A program made the position numbers and the translations under genes. Positions 63,757 through 64,000 of a stretch of 64,000 nucleotides of DNA are shown piece by piece (within the stretch, counting starts at the first letter, position 1; every line of letters begins with the position of its first letter). The DNA is from Fragum whitleyi. Taxonomy: Eukaryota; Mollusca; Bivalvia; Cardiida; Cardiidae. The stretch lies in NCBI GenBank assembly GCA_948146395.1, contig OX411549.1, forward strand, positions 22,204,990 to 22,268,989, read 5' to 3'. The notes under the pieces are model-generated. The model worked only from the letters and a program-made list of their open reading frames with translations. It made no database searches and was not told the DNA's origin.

Positions 63757-64000
63757 CTTGACCTATCGACCCGGAACTCTGGGCATTGCAGGTTGGGGTG
63801 GTCCCCTCGTCTGTCGCGCGAGCCCAGACCAGACCGCACGCCCGGAGCCAATGCTCTATGCCGCCCAAATTGGCATACCTGGCCAAACGGGTCGACCTTG
63901 ACCTTGACTGATCGACCCGAAACTCGGAGCGTTGCAGGTTCAGGTGGTCCCGTGGTCGCATGCGCGAGCCCAGGTCAGACCGCACAGCAGAAGGGTATGC
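63757..64000 (+). repeat. Partial HOR unit 95 at right window edge
   Basis: It holds all of monomer A (63757-63902) and the first 98 bases of B, ending within GGTATGC. It carries C at 63808, shared with 62448. The array continues past the window end. Confidence 0.95.

Larger units (their letters stand above)
1..64000 (+). repeat. Satellite DNA array: 680-bp tetrameric higher-order repeat (A-B-C-D), 94 consecutive units plus two partial ends
   Basis: The motif CTTGACCTATCGACCCGG (start of monomer A) recurs at 24, 704, 1384, 2064 and onward every 680 bp to 63757. The exceptions are shifts of -3 (units starting 3424, 35380, 46080), -1 (unit at 32661) and -177 (unit at 44217). Each unit holds four related monomers of 146, 178, 177 and 179 bp. 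Copies of the unit are nearly identical, with about one or two differences each by eye, while monomers inside a unit differ by roughly 15% or more. This contrast defines a higher-order repeat and implies repeated unequal exchange or conversion of the whole tetramer. All units have one orientation, and no insertion interrupts 64 kb. Consensus GC is about 58%. The strand assignment is arbitrary. Centromeric or pericentromeric location is inference only. Confidence 0.98.

Noticed and set aside
1..64000. Open frames of about 194 codons on the + strand and 171 codons on the - strand in almost every unit
   Set aside because: They overlap each other on both strands, restart in a shifted frame each unit because 680 is not divisible by three, match no protein family I recognise, and most nucleotide variants in them change the residue. 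The 1-bp deletion and the monomer loss break them with no sign of constraint. They reflect a GC-rich, stop-poor repeat.
1..64000. Ribosomal DNA spacer or a bacterial/viral tandem repeat
   Set aside because: No rRNA sequence or promoter-like block interrupts the array, and 94 near-identical tetramers with CpG-decay variants fit eukaryotic satellite DNA much better.

Overview
The whole 64,000-base window lies inside one satellite DNA array. I find no gene, RNA gene, transposon, CRISPR array or unique sequence in it. All copies point the same way, head to tail, and both window ends cut through a repeat unit, so the array extends beyond the window on both sides.

The unit is a 680-bp higher-order repeat (HOR) made of four related monomers in fixed order: A (146 bp), B (178 bp), C (177 bp) and D (179 bp). 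Each starts at the shared motif CTTGAC..ATCGACCCG. The monomers are clearly diverged from one another; my hand alignment of B and D gives about 84% identity. The 680-bp copies usually differ from the consensus at only about one or two positions. I count 94 consecutive units from 24 to 63756, plus a 23-bp tail at the left edge and a 244-bp partial unit at the right edge. One of the 94 units lacks monomer C (503 bp), three carry the same 3-bp deletion (677 bp), and one carries a net 1-bp deletion (679 bp).

The array records its own recombination history. A 2,040-bp block (three HORs, twelve monomers) is repeated in tandem at 18381-22460. A second stretch near 35.4-39.7 kb shares rare variants, in the same order, with 46.1-49.0 kb, mostly at a constant offset of 9,340 bp. 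Units at 27.2-28.9 kb are locally decayed. The C-less unit at 44217 joins the B-C junction to the C-D junction inside a 79-bp segment that is identical at both places.

Organism: a long head-to-tail array of roughly 177-bp monomers in a HOR means nuclear heterochromatin of a eukaryote, possibly centromeric or pericentromeric. The consensus is about 58% GC with about 45 CpG sites per 680 bp (hand counts), and CpG-to-TpG/CpA changes are strongly over-represented among the variants. This suggests a genome with cytosine methylation, such as a plant or a vertebrate. I cannot match the sequence to a named satellite family from memory and cannot decide between plant and animal. The long open frames on both strands are by-products of a stop-poor GC-rich repeat and are not annotated as genes.
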